Source: Thiomicrorhabdus marina
Lineage (GTDB): Bacteria; Pseudomonadota; Gammaproteobacteria; Thiomicrospirales; Thiomicrospiraceae
Assembly (NCBI RefSeq): GCF_017571465.1
Contig: NZ_JAGETV010000009.1
Location: 1 to 64,000, forward strand
Direction: 5' to 3'
Length of the DNA: 64,000 bases
Shown here: positions 16,742 through 26,594 of the stretch, piece by piece
Layout of the letters: each line of letters starts with the position of its first letter
Position numbering within the stretch: the stretch's first letter is position 1
Notes under the pieces: model-generated
What the model saw: only the letters and a program-made list of their open reading frames with translations
The model's database searches: none
What the model was told of the DNA's origin: nothing
Position numbers and translations under genes: made by a program

Positions 16742-17788
16742 ATGCAGAAAACGAAATTCGTCGGCCTCTTGATATTCACCCTAGTGCTCTCAACACTCGC
16801 CTTAAGCGGTTGCCAAAGCTTGCCAACAACACAGCAAGTCATTACAGAGTCAGAAACCAACGCAACCCTTAGACACGCTTACGACTTCAGAATCATCGAA
16901 ACTGATAGCATCAAGGCATTATCCATTTCCGAACTCGCCACACAACTTACCGATAACGATGTTATTTTTATCGGCGAATATCACGGTAATCAGGCTTCGC
17001 ATCTTCTACAGATGCAGTTACAGGCGGCACTTTATGACTTAAAGCCGCAACAAGTACTGAGCATGGAACAGTTTAATCGTGACCAACAAACGATTCTCAA
17101 TCGTTATCTGGATGATGAAATCGGTGAAAAGTACCTAATTAACCAAGCGCCGACTTGGCCGAACTATGCCGCTTCCTATAGACCGATGATTGAGTTCGCC
17201 AAACAGCATTTTATCCCCGTGATCGCCGCCAATGCCAGTGCAGATATCGTGCGCTGTATCGGTAGCTATGGAGAAGGTTATGAAACCTTACTGCCGGAAA
17301 ACCAACGCCAATGGATTGCGCAAGATCCTTATCTGAATGACAAAAACTATCAGCAGAAATTTTACGACTTTATGGATTCAATGCGGACACTACCGGCAGA
17401 CCGCAAAGCCAATAGCTACGCCGCTCAGTTAGCACGCGACAACACCATGGCCGAGTCGATTCTAAAAGCACTGAAAGATTATCCTGAACATCAAGTAATC
17501 CACCTCAACGGTAGCTTCCATAGCGAATCTTCACTTGGAACCGTCGCTTTATTAAAACAGCGTCGTGCAGATTTAAAAATTGCTGTGATAACACCTGTTC
17601 GCATTGATATTGGCGCGAGGATTAACTGGACAGATGACGATCTAAAACTTGGCGATTATCTCTATTTTGTCAGCCCGCAACCCGTCGATTACCGTAATAA
17701 CGCCCATAAAATGCAAGCTCGCCAAGCACAATTCGCCAATGCTAAAGAGAAAACGAAAAAATGCTATGTGCCTGCGGTTAGCAACTAA
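16742..17788 (+). CDS. ChaN-family lipoprotein
   Basis: A 348-residue lipoprotein with lipobox LSGC (Cys24) and a ChaN domain (PF04187, formerly DUF399). IGEYHGNQASH (77-87) carries the conserved Glu and His residues, and the C-terminal HLNGSFHSES supplies the second His motif. The Campylobacter relative ChaN binds haem pairs and is linked to iron acquisition; whether this one binds haem is inference. The start is ATG 16742, with AGAG ahead, because the longer TTG frame from 16700 would put an unusual extension before the signal peptide. The 3' end overlaps the convergent ldhA by 11 bases. Confidence 0.8.
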   Translation: MQKTKFVGLLIFTLVLSTLALSGCQSLPTTQQVITESETNATLRHAYDFRIIETDSIKALSISELATQLTDNDVIFIGEYHGNQASHLLQMQLQAALYDLKPQQVLSMEQFNRDQQTILNRYLDDEIGEKYLINQAPTWPNYAASYRPMIEFAKQHFIPVIAANASADIVRCIGSYGEGYETLLPENQRQWIAQDPYLNDKNYQQKFYDFMDSMRTLPADRKANSYAAQLARDNTMAESILKALKDYPEHQVIHLNGSFHSESSLGTVALLKQRRADLKIAVITPVRIDIGARINWTDDDLKLGDYLYFVSPQPVDYRNNAHKMQARQAQFANAKEKTKKCYVPAVSN

Positions 17789-18767
17789 CCTGATTGACTA
17801 GCTCTTGACCGTTGATAAACATCTGAATATTGTCGCGGGTGGTTTCGGAGATATGTCTTAACGCTTCTTCAGTAAAGTAGGCTTGGTGACCGGTAACCAG
17901 AACATTCGGAAAAGTCAGAAGACGTTCAAACACATCATCTTGGATAATTTCGCAGGAGTGGTCTTCAAAGAATAACGCCCCCTCTTTTTCATACACATCC
18001 ATGCCAAGGTAACCAATCTGTCCTGACTTTAAACCATCCACCAAAGACTGGGGTTCCATCAAAGCACCGCGTCCGGTATTAATCAACATCACGCCTTTTT
18101 TCATGCTTGCGATGCTTTCGGCATCAATCATATGATTGGTTTCATCCGTTAACGGGCAATGTAAAGTAATGATGTCGCTGCGCTCGAAAAGATCTTGTAA
18201 TGGAACTTGTTGCAACCCCAATTCATCACATGCTTCACATAAAAAAGGGTCATAGACCAACACTTCGCAACCAAACGCCTTCATTCGCTCACCGACTAAG
18301 CGGCCAATTTTTCCGGCACCGATTACTCCGACGGTTTTGCCATGAAAGTCAAATCCAAGCATTCCATTAAGCGCAAAGTTTCCTTCTCTTACACGGTTAT
18401 AAGCCTTGTAGAGTTTTCGGCTTAGCGCCAACATCAACCCAATAGTATGTTCGGCAACGGCATAGGGTGAATAGGCCGGCACACGAGTCACCTTAATACC
18501 GAGTCTCTCAGCCGCCGCCAAATCAACATTATTAAATCCGGCACAGCGCAGAGCGATTAACTTAACACCATAATCAGCCAAACGCTGCAAGATTTTTGCA
18601 TTCAATTGGTCATTAACAAAAGCAGTGATGGCATCTGCGCCTTGTGCATATACCACCGTATGCTCGTCCAATACAGGTTCAACATAATTGATCTCCCATT
18701 CAGACGGAAGAACTTGACATAGCTGCTGTCGATCATAAATTTTGCAGCTAAAGGAGACGACTTTCAT
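17778..18767 (-). CDS. ldhA: D-lactate dehydrogenase (D-2-hydroxyacid dehydrogenase)
   Basis: NAD-dependent reduction of pyruvate to D-lactate. From the ATG at 18767 it has 329 residues, the same as E. coli LdhA. The NAD motif GAGKIG is at 150-155, and the catalytic Arg233 (NTGRG), Glu262 (YEKEG) and His294 (TGHQAYFT) line up. The ATG is chosen over the TTG at 18779 because GGAG sits seven bases ahead of it. A paralogous 2-hydroxyacid specificity is possible, but FHGKTVGVIG and the C-terminal segment fit LdhA best. It suggests fermentative or overflow metabolism of pyruvate. Confidence 0.9.
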   Translation of the reverse strand: MKVVSFSCKIYDRQQLCQVLPSEWEINYVEPVLDEHTVVYAQGADAITAFVNDQLNAKILQRLADYGVKLIALRCAGFNNVDLAAAERLGIKVTRVPAYSPYAVAEHTIGLMLALSRKLYKAYNRVREGNFALNGMLGFDFHGKTVGVIGAGKIGRLVGERMKAFGCEVLVYDPFLCEACDELGLQQVPLQDLFERSDIITLHCPLTDETNHMIDAESIASMKKGVMLINTGRGALMEPQSLVDGLKSGQIGYLGMDVYEKEGALFFEDHSCEIIQDDVFERLLTFPNVLVTGHQAYFTEEALRHISETTRDNIQMFINGQELVNQVSC

Positions 18768-18971
18768 AGGATGCTCCAAACGAAAAAACGAGATTCGTTT
18801 CAGTGTAACGAAACACGCTATCTCATCATTGAAAAATTCAATTTAAAATCCCGAAAATTAATCCTAAGCAACTGTTTTTAATCAAAATTATCGAGTTAAA
18901 TTTCCATACCTTTAAACGCGTGATTCAGAGCGTTATTATCAAAGTAGTTAACAATGCCAACCTGATAGGTA

Positions 18972-21299
18972 ATGCCAATGTATACGCCAGATCATAATGC
19001 CAACTATTGGTTAAAAATATTCGCCTCAATCTTTTTTATTACTAGCCTGTTCGCTACTTCAGCACTTGCCGAATCGGTTCAGCCCGGTACCGTGATTTAT
19101 AAAACTTTAGAAGGCCAGGATGCCAAGGATTTGAAAGCCTTTAATGCTTTATTACATAGTCAAGGATTAGTATCAGAACGGACATTGGACGGCTCTGGAA
19201 TCACCATCGCTACATTTGACCATCCCGGACGAGAAATTGCGGTCGCCAATATTCTCAAACACAGTGGCTATGTTGAATTTGCCGAAGCGGATTTCGCCTT
19301 TGCTCCAACGCTTGAACCGAATGACAACTTTTTCGATCTGCAATGGCATCATCAAAACATCAATAGCCCTCTAGCTTGGGATGCGACCACGGGCAGTAAT
19401 AGCGTTCTGGTCGCAGTTTGCGACACCGGTTTCGATACCGATCATCCTGACTTGCAGAACAACCTACGCCTCGACTTAGCCTATAACGCCCAAGAAAATA
19501 ATACTTATATAGAAGATGTTGCCGGCCACGGAACCGGAACTGCGGGAACCCTTGGCGCCGTCGGGAATAATTCGATTGGTGTTGCCGGCGTTAATTGGGA
19601 TGTCGATATTATTCCGGTGCGCATCGCTATCAGCGATTCCAATAGCTCAGCCTATATTTCCACCATGGCAACCTGTATCGAGTACGCGGCAGACAAGGGC
19701 GCCCGAGTGGTCAATCTAAGTTACGGCGGGATTGAATCCGCGACCATCAATGCTGCCGCACAATATCTACGCGACAGCAACGGCTTATTATTTATGTCCG
19801 CAGGCAACAGCGGCAATGAATACCCTAGCTATCCTGACTATGTCAGTTTTGTCGGCGTCGGCGCGACCGACCAAAATAATCTCAAAGCCGACTTCTCGGA
19901 CTGGGGAAATTATGTTGATATCACCGCGCCCGGTGTCGATATCGCGACCACTTATTTAAACGGCGAATATATTTACTACTCGGGCACTTCTTTCTCATCA
20001 CCAGTAACCGCAGGAGTTGCTGCATTGATGGTTGCTGCCAACCCGAGCTTGACGCCAAATGAAATCGAACAAGGTCTATTTTCTAGCGCCGTTGATCTTG
20101 GTGTAGCCGGTGATGATAATGTCTATGGTCATGGCTTGGTCAATGCCTCCGGTGCAGTGCAATATGCAATGAATGTTGCAACTGTTTTTCCTCCAACAGC
20201 AGTAATAACCACCAACCAAGATTCGCTGCCATTCGGCTCTACCTTTGAATTTAGCGCAGCAAATTCTACTGACACGGATGGTTCTATAGTCGACTACCAA
20301 TGGAGTTTTGGGGACGGCACAAGCGCCGAAACGGCTACCGTTGAGCATACTTACGCCACTTCCGGCGCTTATCAAGTCAATCTAACCGTTACCGATAATG
20401 ACGGACTCAGTGACTCTGCATCGGTAATCGTTCAAGTCACCAACGAGATTCCAAGTGTACAAATTCAAGCTTCAACACAATCCGGTTTAGCTCCGCTTGA
20501 AGTCAATTTCACCTCAAATGGCACAGCCGATAGCGATGGTACGATTGAAAACTATAGCTGGGACTTCGGTGACGGCAATACTGCAAGCGGAAGCAGTGCA
20601 AACCATATCTATCAAAATGCTGGTCAATATCTCGCAACCTTAACGGTCACCGATAATGGTGGCGCACAAAATTCGGCGAGCCTCAGCATAGAGGTGATTG
20701 ATCCCTATCAAATCATTGCGCCTAGCAACTTATCAGCAGAGGTTACAGAACAGACGGTAACGCTTGTATGGCAAGACAATAGTAATAATGAAAGCGCGTT
20801 TGTTATCGAAAGAGCAATGAAAGTTCGCGGTAAATACACTTTTGAGGTCATTGCCGAACAACCTTCCGACAGCACCAGCTTCATAGATGAAAACCTTGAG
20901 TTAGGGACTTATCAATACCGAGTCACAGCGCGCAATGCGTATGACAGTTCCAGCACCGATGCAATTTTGGTAAAAGTGGAAATTTTAGCGACCGACCCAA
21001 CCCCTGAACCGCCTCCAGTTCCGGCAACCTTGCTGGCACCAAGCAACTTAACCGCGAGTACCAACGGCACGTTAGTCACCTTAAATTGGAGTGATAACAG
21101 CGATAACGAAACCGGCTTTATTATCCAGCGTTCCGAAAAAGTACGTGGCAGTACAAGCGTTGCAACTTTCGAAGTTGAAACAAATGCCACCGAATTTATC
21201 GACAACCCCGGTGTCGGCAGCTTCAGCTACCAAGTACAAGCCTATAACAATGAAGAAAGTTCAGATTTCAGTAATAGTGTCAGCGTAAGATTAAAATAA
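18972..21299 (+). CDS. Secreted subtilisin-like serine protease with PKD and FN3 domains
   Basis: A 775-residue exported protease. The signal peptide ends near ALA33; a short propeptide-like region (about 36-115) precedes the S8 domain. The triad is Asp151 (AVCDTGFD), His186 (GHGTGTAG) and Ser340 (SGTSFSSP), with oxyanion Asn279 (SAGNSGNE). Then come two PKD domains (about 405-490 and 493-577; YQWSFGDG, YSWDFGDG) and two FN3-like domains that both begin APSNL (about 583-670 and 688-775). These tails usually bind polymers or surfaces. ATG 18978 is an alternative start, better spaced from AGGT. No dedicated secretion genes are adjacent. Confidence 0.9.
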   Translation: MPMYTPDHNANYWLKIFASIFFITSLFATSALAESVQPGTVIYKTLEGQDAKDLKAFNALLHSQGLVSERTLDGSGITIATFDHPGREIAVANILKHSGYVEFAEADFAFAPTLEPNDNFFDLQWHHQNINSPLAWDATTGSNSVLVAVCDTGFDTDHPDLQNNLRLDLAYNAQENNTYIEDVAGHGTGTAGTLGAVGNNSIGVAGVNWDVDIIPVRIAISDSNSSAYISTMATCIEYAADKGARVVNLSYGGIESATINAAAQYLRDSNGLLFMSAGNSGNEYPSYPDYVSFVGVGATDQNNLKADFSDWGNYVDITAPGVDIATTYLNGEYIYYSGTSFSSPVTAGVAALMVAANPSLTPNEIEQGLFSSAVDLGVAGDDNVYGHGLVNASGAVQYAMNVATVFPPTAVITTNQDSLPFGSTFEFSAANSTDTDGSIVDYQWSFGDGTSAETATVEHTYATSGAYQVNLTVTDNDGLSDSASVIVQVTNEIPSVQIQASTQSGLAPLEVNFTSNGTADSDGTIENYSWDFGDGNTASGSSANHIYQNAGQYLATLTVTDNGGAQNSASLSIEVIDPYQIIAPSNLSAEVTEQTVTLVWQDNSNNESAFVIERAMKVRGKYTFEVIAEQPSDSTSFIDENLELGTYQYRVTARNAYDSSSTDAILVKVEILATDPTPEPPPVPATLLAPSNLTASTNGTLVTLNWSDNSDNETGFIIQRSEKVRGSTSVATFEVETNATEFIDNPGVGSFSYQVQAYNNEESSDFSNSVSVRLK

Positions 21300-21335
21300 G
21301 CTCTGAAGCCTTTAGACAAGATTTTAAGTAATCAA

Positions 21336-21369
21336 AAAAGCCCCATTGGAACACTCCAAACGGGGCTTT
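21336..21369. terminator. Bidirectional terminator between subtilase and TRAP gene
   Basis: AAAAGCCCC / GGGGCTTT outer stem with an inner TTGGA / TCCAA stem. T runs follow on both strands, matching the convergent genes on each side. Confidence 0.85.
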
Positions 21370-21392
21370 AAGTTTTTAAGTAATCGGTTTTT

Positions 21393-22499
21393 TTATAGAT
21401 TACGTGCTTTCAAGAAAGCAAACTCAGATACATTCGTCCACTTAGAAACCTGTTCTTTAAAGGCTTTCTGCGATGCCCAAACTTTTTCTGATAGCGCATC
21501 GGCCTTGGCTTCTTCTTCAACAACTTGCTCAGAAATTGTTTTCAGTTCTTTCAGTACGTCATCTGGGAAATGACGTAACTCAACATTATGTTCATTCACC
21601 AAAGTCTGTAGCGCCTGCTGGTTACGCGCAGTGTATTCCGCCAACATATCCGCGTTCGCAACTTTAATTGCATTACGAACAATACTCTGCAAATCAGCCG
21701 GCAACTCGTTGAATGCTTTCTCGTTGATCATACATTCCATTGTGGTGCCCGGTTCATGCCAGCCCGGCGTGTAGTAGTATTTAGCGACTTTATAGAAACC
21801 GAACGCCAAATCGTTATATGGTCCGACCCATTCGGTGGCATCAAGTGCGCCAGACTGCAATGACGGGAACAATTCGCCACCCGGCAAGGTAACCGGAATG
21901 CCACCGGCACGTTTTAGCACTTCGCCGCCTAGACCGGGAATACGCATTTTCAGACCTTTCAAATCCGAAACCGAATTAATCTCTTTATTGAACCAGCCGC
22001 CCATCTGAGTACCGGAGTTACCGCCTGGATTCGGAATCAAACCGAACGGCTTATAAGCCTCTTCCCAAAGCTCCATACCACCACCGTAGTATAACCACGC
22101 ATTCATTTCTTGCGCGGTTAAGCCAAACGGTACCGAAGAGAAAAATGCCGCCGAAGGAATTTTACCTTTCCAATAGTAAGCACCCGCGTGACCTAGCTGT
22201 GCATTCCCTTGAGAAACGGCATCAAACACTTCGAAAGCTCCGACCAATTCACCTGCACCATAGACTTTAACTTCGATGCGCCCGCCGGACATTTCATTAA
22301 TCAGTTTGGCGATATTATTGGCACCGGTGCCTAAGCCCGGGAAGTTTTTCGGCCAAGTGGTGACCATTTTCCACTTGTAGGTTTTTTGCGGTTGCATCGC
22401 TGCTGCCGCTTGTGTGTTCTCTTCATTCGATCCACAAGCCGTCAAAGCGGTAGCGGCCGTTGCCCCTGCAATCGCGCCTAAAAGCTCTCTGCGTTTCAT
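21393..22499 (-). CDS. TRAP transporter substrate-binding protein (DctP family)
   Basis: A 368-residue solute receptor for a TRAP transporter. The N-terminus MKRRELLG carries twin arginines like a Tat signal, and LTAC (19-22) is a lipobox, so it may be a lipoprotein exported folded. YGAGELVGAFEVFDAVSQGN and the central EWVGPYND segment match the DctP/TakP branch that binds organic acids through a conserved Arg (MRIPG). ATG 22499 is chosen over TTG 22520 because AGGA lies eight bases ahead. The DctQ and DctM membrane subunits are not in the window, so it is an orphan here. Confidence 0.9.
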   Translation of the reverse strand: MKRRELLGAIAGATAATALTACGSNEENTQAAAAMQPQKTYKWKMVTTWPKNFPGLGTGANNIAKLINEMSGGRIEVKVYGAGELVGAFEVFDAVSQGNAQLGHAGAYYWKGKIPSAAFFSSVPFGLTAQEMNAWLYYGGGMELWEEAYKPFGLIPNPGGNSGTQMGGWFNKEINSVSDLKGLKMRIPGLGGEVLKRAGGIPVTLPGGELFPSLQSGALDATEWVGPYNDLAFGFYKVAKYYYTPGWHEPGTTMECMINEKAFNELPADLQSIVRNAIKVANADMLAEYTARNQQALQTLVNEHNVELRHFPDDVLKELKTISEQVVEEEAKADALSEKVWASQKAFKEQVSKWTNVSEFAFLKARNL

Positions 22500-22659
22500 T
22501 AAAAATTCCTTTGTATTCAAAAAAATATCTGCCCCATTTTAAGCAAAAAACTAAGCGCGAATAATTTTTTTAACGATAGCGAAAGCGTAGCACTGCATGC
22601 TAAGCGGTGGCTCTTTATAATATTTCCTTACAAAAACTACGTTTTACGGTATTCAGATC

Positions 22660-25338
22660 ATGCGACTTTTGCCTAAGCTGACCATCAGTTTTTTGCTGAT
22701 TGGCCTCATTCCTCTTCTTATTTTCGCCGCCATTGCGATCCAACAAGCCGACCAAGGTTTAAAAACCCTTGCCGAACAGCAACTTTCCTCGATTCGAGAC
22801 AATAAAAAAGCCTCCATTGAACGCTATTTCGATACCGTCAAACGTGAAGTCATTACGCTTGCCGACACTCAAGTCATTCTGCAGGCAATGTTTTATTTAC
22901 CAACACAAATCAAAACCTATCAGACACTGGCACAGAATTTAACCGATAACGAACGACAAACCATTCGCCAACAACTCCTGCAAAAACTGCAAGATGAACT
23001 CAGTAGCTCGGGCGAAAAATCAAAACTGCAAAGTTATATTCAAAGTCTAGACGATACCGGCCTGTTAATTCAGCAAGACTACATCGTCAACAACCCTCAC
23101 AACAGCGAACAGCGATGGAAATTACAGAAAGGCCAGAGTCAATCCGCCTACCATGCCATCCACGCCTCAATGCAGCCGGTCGTGCACAAATTTATCACTA
23201 ACTCGGCTTTTAAGGATCTGTACTTAATTGAAAAAGACTCCGGTCGAGTGCTGTATTCAGTCAATAAAAAAGTTGATTTAGGTGCGTCACTCCAACAAAC
23301 AGTGTGGCGAGACAGCAGTCTGCAAAAAGCCTGGCAAAGGGGGCAACAACTGCAAGCCGACCAAACCGCTTTTATCGACTTCGCCCACTACTTACCAGCC
23401 GGAGAACAGCCGGTCGCATTTATGGTAGTGCCAGTAGTGTTTGAAAGCAAAACCATTGGTCTGTTAGCGGTCGAGTTTTCTTACCAACAACTAAATGCAA
23501 TTATGACGGATCGTTCCGGCATGAGCACCAGCAGTGATACCTTTATTATCGGTGCCGATGGGCTTATGCGTACCGACTCTAGCCTAGACCCTAAACATTC
23601 GGTACTTTATTCATTTAATCAAGCTAAACAAGAAGACACTCACCATGCCTTTGAGCAAGCCATTCAACAACAGACTGGCATCCAAACCGGTAGCAGTTTC
23701 AAGGGTTCACAGATGCTCAGTGCCTATACTCCGATTGAAATTGAAGATACCCATTGGGCGTTAATTGCGGAAATGTCTCAAGAAGAAGCCTTCGCCAGTT
23801 CTAACGCTCTACAACAACTCGGTCTATGGATGATTGTTATCGCCCTAATGCTAATTAGCGCCATTGCCATTGCTTTTGCACGCAGTATCTCGCGCCCGAT
23901 TCATCAACTGGTTGACAGCATGAAAAACGTGCAAGACAACAGTGACTTCAGTATTCGGCATCATAATAACGGCAAGGATGAAATCGCTGAAGCTGCGCAA
24001 GCTTTCAACCATCTACTGCAAAGTCTAGATAGCGCATTTAAAGAAATTCGTCAGGTAATGCACGCTATAAGCGAAGGGAACTTTCAGCTACGCATCCAAA
24101 GTGAACTACATGGTGACTTGGAACAACTAAAACAAGATATTAACGCCTCCGCAGCCAGTGTCGACACCACGATGCAAGCACTATCTAACGTAATGCTTGG
24201 TATCGCTGATGGCGATTTCTCAGTGCGCCTTGATGAGCGTGTGCAAGGCGAATTAAAACAGCAGGTCGACCAAGCGATGCAGCAGATGGATATTGCCGTA
24301 CACACCATTACCGATGCTATGGAATATGCGGCTAAAGGCGTATTCTCGCATCGCGTGACCGGAAATTTAAAAGGCGATATGGTCAAACTGAAAACCTCGG
24401 TCAATCAATCGCTTGAAGAGATTCAAAGCGCGATTGATGAAATTACCGACTCGGCGCAAGCAATGGCGCGTGGCGATTTAACACAGATGATTAACGGCAA
24501 CTACGAGGGGGAACTACAAGAACTACAACAGGCGTTAAACAGTTCTATTGTTCACCTTTCAGAGATGGTGCAGACCATTCGTCAGGCATCCAATACCGTT
24601 TCACATGGCGCCAACGAAATTTCTTCGGGTAGTCGAGATTTAAATCAACGTACTCAAGAGCAGAGTGAATCACTCGTGCAAACTGCATCGTCAATGGAAG
24701 AGATGACCGCTTCGGTACAAAGCAACTCGGAAAACGCCAACCGAGCGTCACAGTTAGCAGAAGACGCCAAACTGAAAACCCAGCAAGGTGTTGATGTCAT
24801 GCAACAGACGATGAACGCCATGCAGGACATCGAAGCCGCCAGTAAAGAGATCAGTGAGATTATCAGCCTAATTGACAGCGTTGCCTTCCAGACCAACCTA
24901 CTGGCTCTGAATGCCGCCGTTGAAGCTGCGCGCGCTGGCGAAGCCGGTCGAGGTTTTGCCGTCGTTGCCGGTGAAGTGCGTAATCTCGCCGGACGCTCAG
25001 CAGATGCCGCCAACCAAATAAAACAATTGATTAACAATACCGTTGAACATATCGAAAACGGCACTAACTTGGTCAATAACTCCAATACTTCCTTACAAGA
25101 AATTAACCAAGCAATTCAGACCGTCAACGACATCGTTGCGGAAATCAGTATTGCCACCGCCGAACAAGCCGAGGGCATCAGTCAGGTCAACCGCTCCATT
25201 AGCGATATGGATTCAACGACTCAGAACAATGCTCAACTGGTCAAGGTGCTCAGCGATCATGCAGTCGATGTTGACCAACAAGCCTCCGATCTAGAAGAAA
25301 CCGTCTCCGGCTTTCAAATCCAACAGCATTTGAAATAA
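22660..25338 (+). CDS. Methyl-accepting chemotaxis protein with large periplasmic sensor and several HAMP domains
   Basis: An 892-residue transmembrane chemoreceptor. TM1 is about residues 8-28 and TM2 about 386-410, giving a ~355-residue periplasmic sensor that looks bimodular (Cache-like). After TM2, three or four HAMP-like units follow (about 408-620: repeated G.F..R and GDL motifs). The signalling hairpin tip is [20 protein letters not shown] (about 743-762). No C-terminal NWETF-type CheR-binding tail is present. TATAAT at 22616-22621 is a probable -10 box. The ligand is unknown; the divergent TRAP binding protein might feed it, which is speculation. Confidence 0.93.
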   Translation: MRLLPKLTISFLLIGLIPLLIFAAIAIQQADQGLKTLAEQQLSSIRDNKKASIERYFDTVKREVITLADTQVILQAMFYLPTQIKTYQTLAQNLTDNERQTIRQQLLQKLQDELSSSGEKSKLQSYIQSLDDTGLLIQQDYIVNNPHNSEQRWKLQKGQSQSAYHAIHASMQPVVHKFITNSAFKDLYLIEKDSGRVLYSVNKKVDLGASLQQTVWRDSSLQKAWQRGQQLQADQTAFIDFAHYLPAGEQPVAFMVVPVVFESKTIGLLAVEFSYQQLNAIMTDRSGMSTSSDTFIIGADGLMRTDSSLDPKHSVLYSFNQAKQEDTHHAFEQAIQQQTGIQTGSSFKGSQMLSAYTPIEIEDTHWALIAEMSQEEAFASSNALQQLGLWMIVIALMLISAIAIAFARSISRPIHQLVDSMKNVQDNSDFSIRHHNNGKDEIAEAAQAFNHLLQSLDSAFKEIRQVMHAISEGNFQLRIQSELHGDLEQLKQDINASAASVDTTMQALSNVMLGIADGDFSVRLDERVQGELKQQVDQAMQQMDIAVHTITDAMEYAAKGVFSHRVTGNLKGDMVKLKTSVNQSLEEIQSAIDEITDSAQAMARGDLTQMINGNYEGELQELQQALNSSIVHLSEMVQTIRQASNTVSHGANEISSGSRDLNQRTQEQSESLVQTASSMEEMTASVQSNSENANRASQLAEDAKLKTQQGVDVMQQTMNAMQDIEAASKEISEIISLIDSVAFQTNLLALNAAVEAARAGEAGRGFAVVAGEVRNLAGRSADAANQIKQLINNTVEHIENGTNLVNNSNTSLQEINQAIQTVNDIVAEISIATAEQAEGISQVNRSISDMDSTTQNNAQLVKVLSDHAVDVDQQASDLEETVSGFQIQQHLK

Positions 25339-25354
25339 CCCCTTACGATCAAAA

Positions 25355-25380
25355 AAGCCAGCATAAAGCTGGCTTCTTAT
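25355..25380. terminator. Bidirectional terminator
   Basis: AAGCCAGC / GCTGGCTT, eight base pairs with a five-base loop. On the minus strand it is followed by six T's, on the plus strand by a broken T run; it separates the convergent chemoreceptor and cbpA genes. Confidence 0.8.
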
Positions 25381-25398
25381 TTTGACGAAAGCGATCAA

Positions 25399-26313
25399 TT
25401 AAGTAACTGGTTCGCTTTTTTCGCGTGGGTTGTATTGCCCCATCTGTTCAGCCATCTGCTCATACAAAGCAATCTGGTCAGGTGTTTCCGCCGGCGGCGT
25501 ATGAATCTGCACGACCACATACTGATTCCCCGGTTCTTTCCCCAAACCTCGGCCTTTAATGCGCATTTTTGAACCAGACTGAGTACCCGCTGCAATCGAC
25601 ATACGTACAGTGCCTTTTAAAGTCGGAATATCAACTTTCGCACCTAACGCCGCTTCCCAAGGCGTAATCGGCAAATCGACATAGACATCTTTGTCTTCAA
25701 CACGGAAATCGGTATGTTTTTGCAAATTGATTTCGATAATAACATCACCGTTTGGACCACCGTTCATGCCTTGGTAACCCTTTTCTTTGACACGAATTTT
25801 CTGATCCTGCAAAACACCGGCAGGAATGCGCACCTTAATCGGCTTAGTATCATACGAATAGCTGTGCGAATCTTTATGCCCAACTTCGACATTAATGGTT
25901 CGTTCAGCACCGTTAATCGCTTCTTCTAGGGTTAGCATTACTTTGACATGCTGATCCTCACCTTTGCGTGGACGCGCTTGGCGATGTCCGCCGCCAAAAC
26001 CGCCAGCGCCTCCGCCGAAGCCACCTTGGCCGAACATATCGCCAAAAATGTCACCAAAGTCTGCACCACCGAAGCCGCCGCCAAAACCACCCGCTCCGGC
26101 ATTTTGATAATCGGAACCAAACTGGTCGTACATGCTACGTTTTTCCGCATCACTTAACGTTTCATAAGCTTCGGAAATTTCTTTAAACTTGGCTTCGTCA
26201 CCAGTCTTTTTATCTGGATGATATTTTGCCGCAAGCTTGCGGTAAGCGGTTTTGATCTCCTTATCGCTGGCAGCCCGAGACACACCTAATATTTGATAAT
26301 AATCTTTGCTCAT
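25399..26313 (-). CDS. cbpA: DnaJ-class co-chaperone, CbpA type
   Basis: A 304-residue type II Hsp40 that stimulates DnaK. The J domain has HPD at 32-34; a Gly/Phe-rich linker (about 70-115) follows, then two C-terminal beta-sandwich domains. There is no cysteine zinc finger, which separates it from DnaJ. ATG 26313 is used rather than TTG 26322; AGGA is ten bases ahead. A heat-shock-type promoter lies at 26353-26380. CbpM, the usual CbpA modulator, is not adjacent. Confidence 0.9.
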   Translation of the reverse strand: MSKDYYQILGVSRAASDKEIKTAYRKLAAKYHPDKKTGDEAKFKEISEAYETLSDAEKRSMYDQFGSDYQNAGAGGFGGGFGGADFGDIFGDMFGQGGFGGGAGGFGGGHRQARPRKGEDQHVKVMLTLEEAINGAERTINVEVGHKDSHSYSYDTKPIKVRIPAGVLQDQKIRVKEKGYQGMNGGPNGDVIIEINLQKHTDFRVEDKDVYVDLPITPWEAALGAKVDIPTLKGTVRMSIAAGTQSGSKMRIKGRGLGKEPGNQYVVVQIHTPPAETPDQIALYEQMAEQMGQYNPREKSEPVT

Positions 26314-26352
26314 GCAATTCAATTCCTACTAAATTCTTTTTCCTGTGCCGTT

Positions 26353-26380
26353 TATATAGGCGCGCTCCTTGCTTTTCAAG
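26353..26380 (-). promoter_or_regulatory. Sigma-32-like promoter of cbpA
   Basis: On the minus strand CTTGAAA (26380-26374), 13 bases, then CCTATATA (26360-26353). The -35 matches the heat-shock consensus exactly and the spacing is right; the -10 keeps the leading CC and trailing TA. The predicted leader is about 35 nt. Confidence 0.55.
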
Positions 26381-26489
26381 CTTTATAACCGATAAATCCA
26401 CGAAACAGCCGATTTACAGGCTTTTTACGCAACAGGCTGCACGCGTTTCGTCTTGCTAGCGCACCAAATTAGTACCGCTAAGCATTTAC

Positions 26490-26558
26490 TTAGGGAAACA
26501 CAGAATAAGTACTCATTGACTTCAGCGAGGAATTTGGACTTGTTCTGCGTTTCCTTAG
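26490..26558. repeat. Hairpin repeat, copy 1
   Basis: A 69-base element whose ends, about 20 bases each, are inverted repeats (GGAAACACAGAATAAG and CTTGTTCTGCGTTTCC). The centre holds CATTGACTTCAGCGAGG. A second copy is at 59040-59118. Copy 1 has about three mismatched pairs in its stem and lies between cbpA and the small gene at 26595. Confidence 0.75.
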
Positions 26559-26594
26559 TATTACGCAATACAATTGTCATAACTCAAACAAGCA

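Noticed and set aside
24654-25085. Minus-strand 143-codon frame in the chemoreceptor gene
   Set aside because: Ser/Ala-rich antisense shadow of the coiled-coil signalling region.
26531-26549. TGGAC...CTGCG as a second sigma-54 promoter before the paralogue
   Set aside because: GG and GC are nine, not ten, bases apart, and the match falls in the arm of the hairpin repeat.
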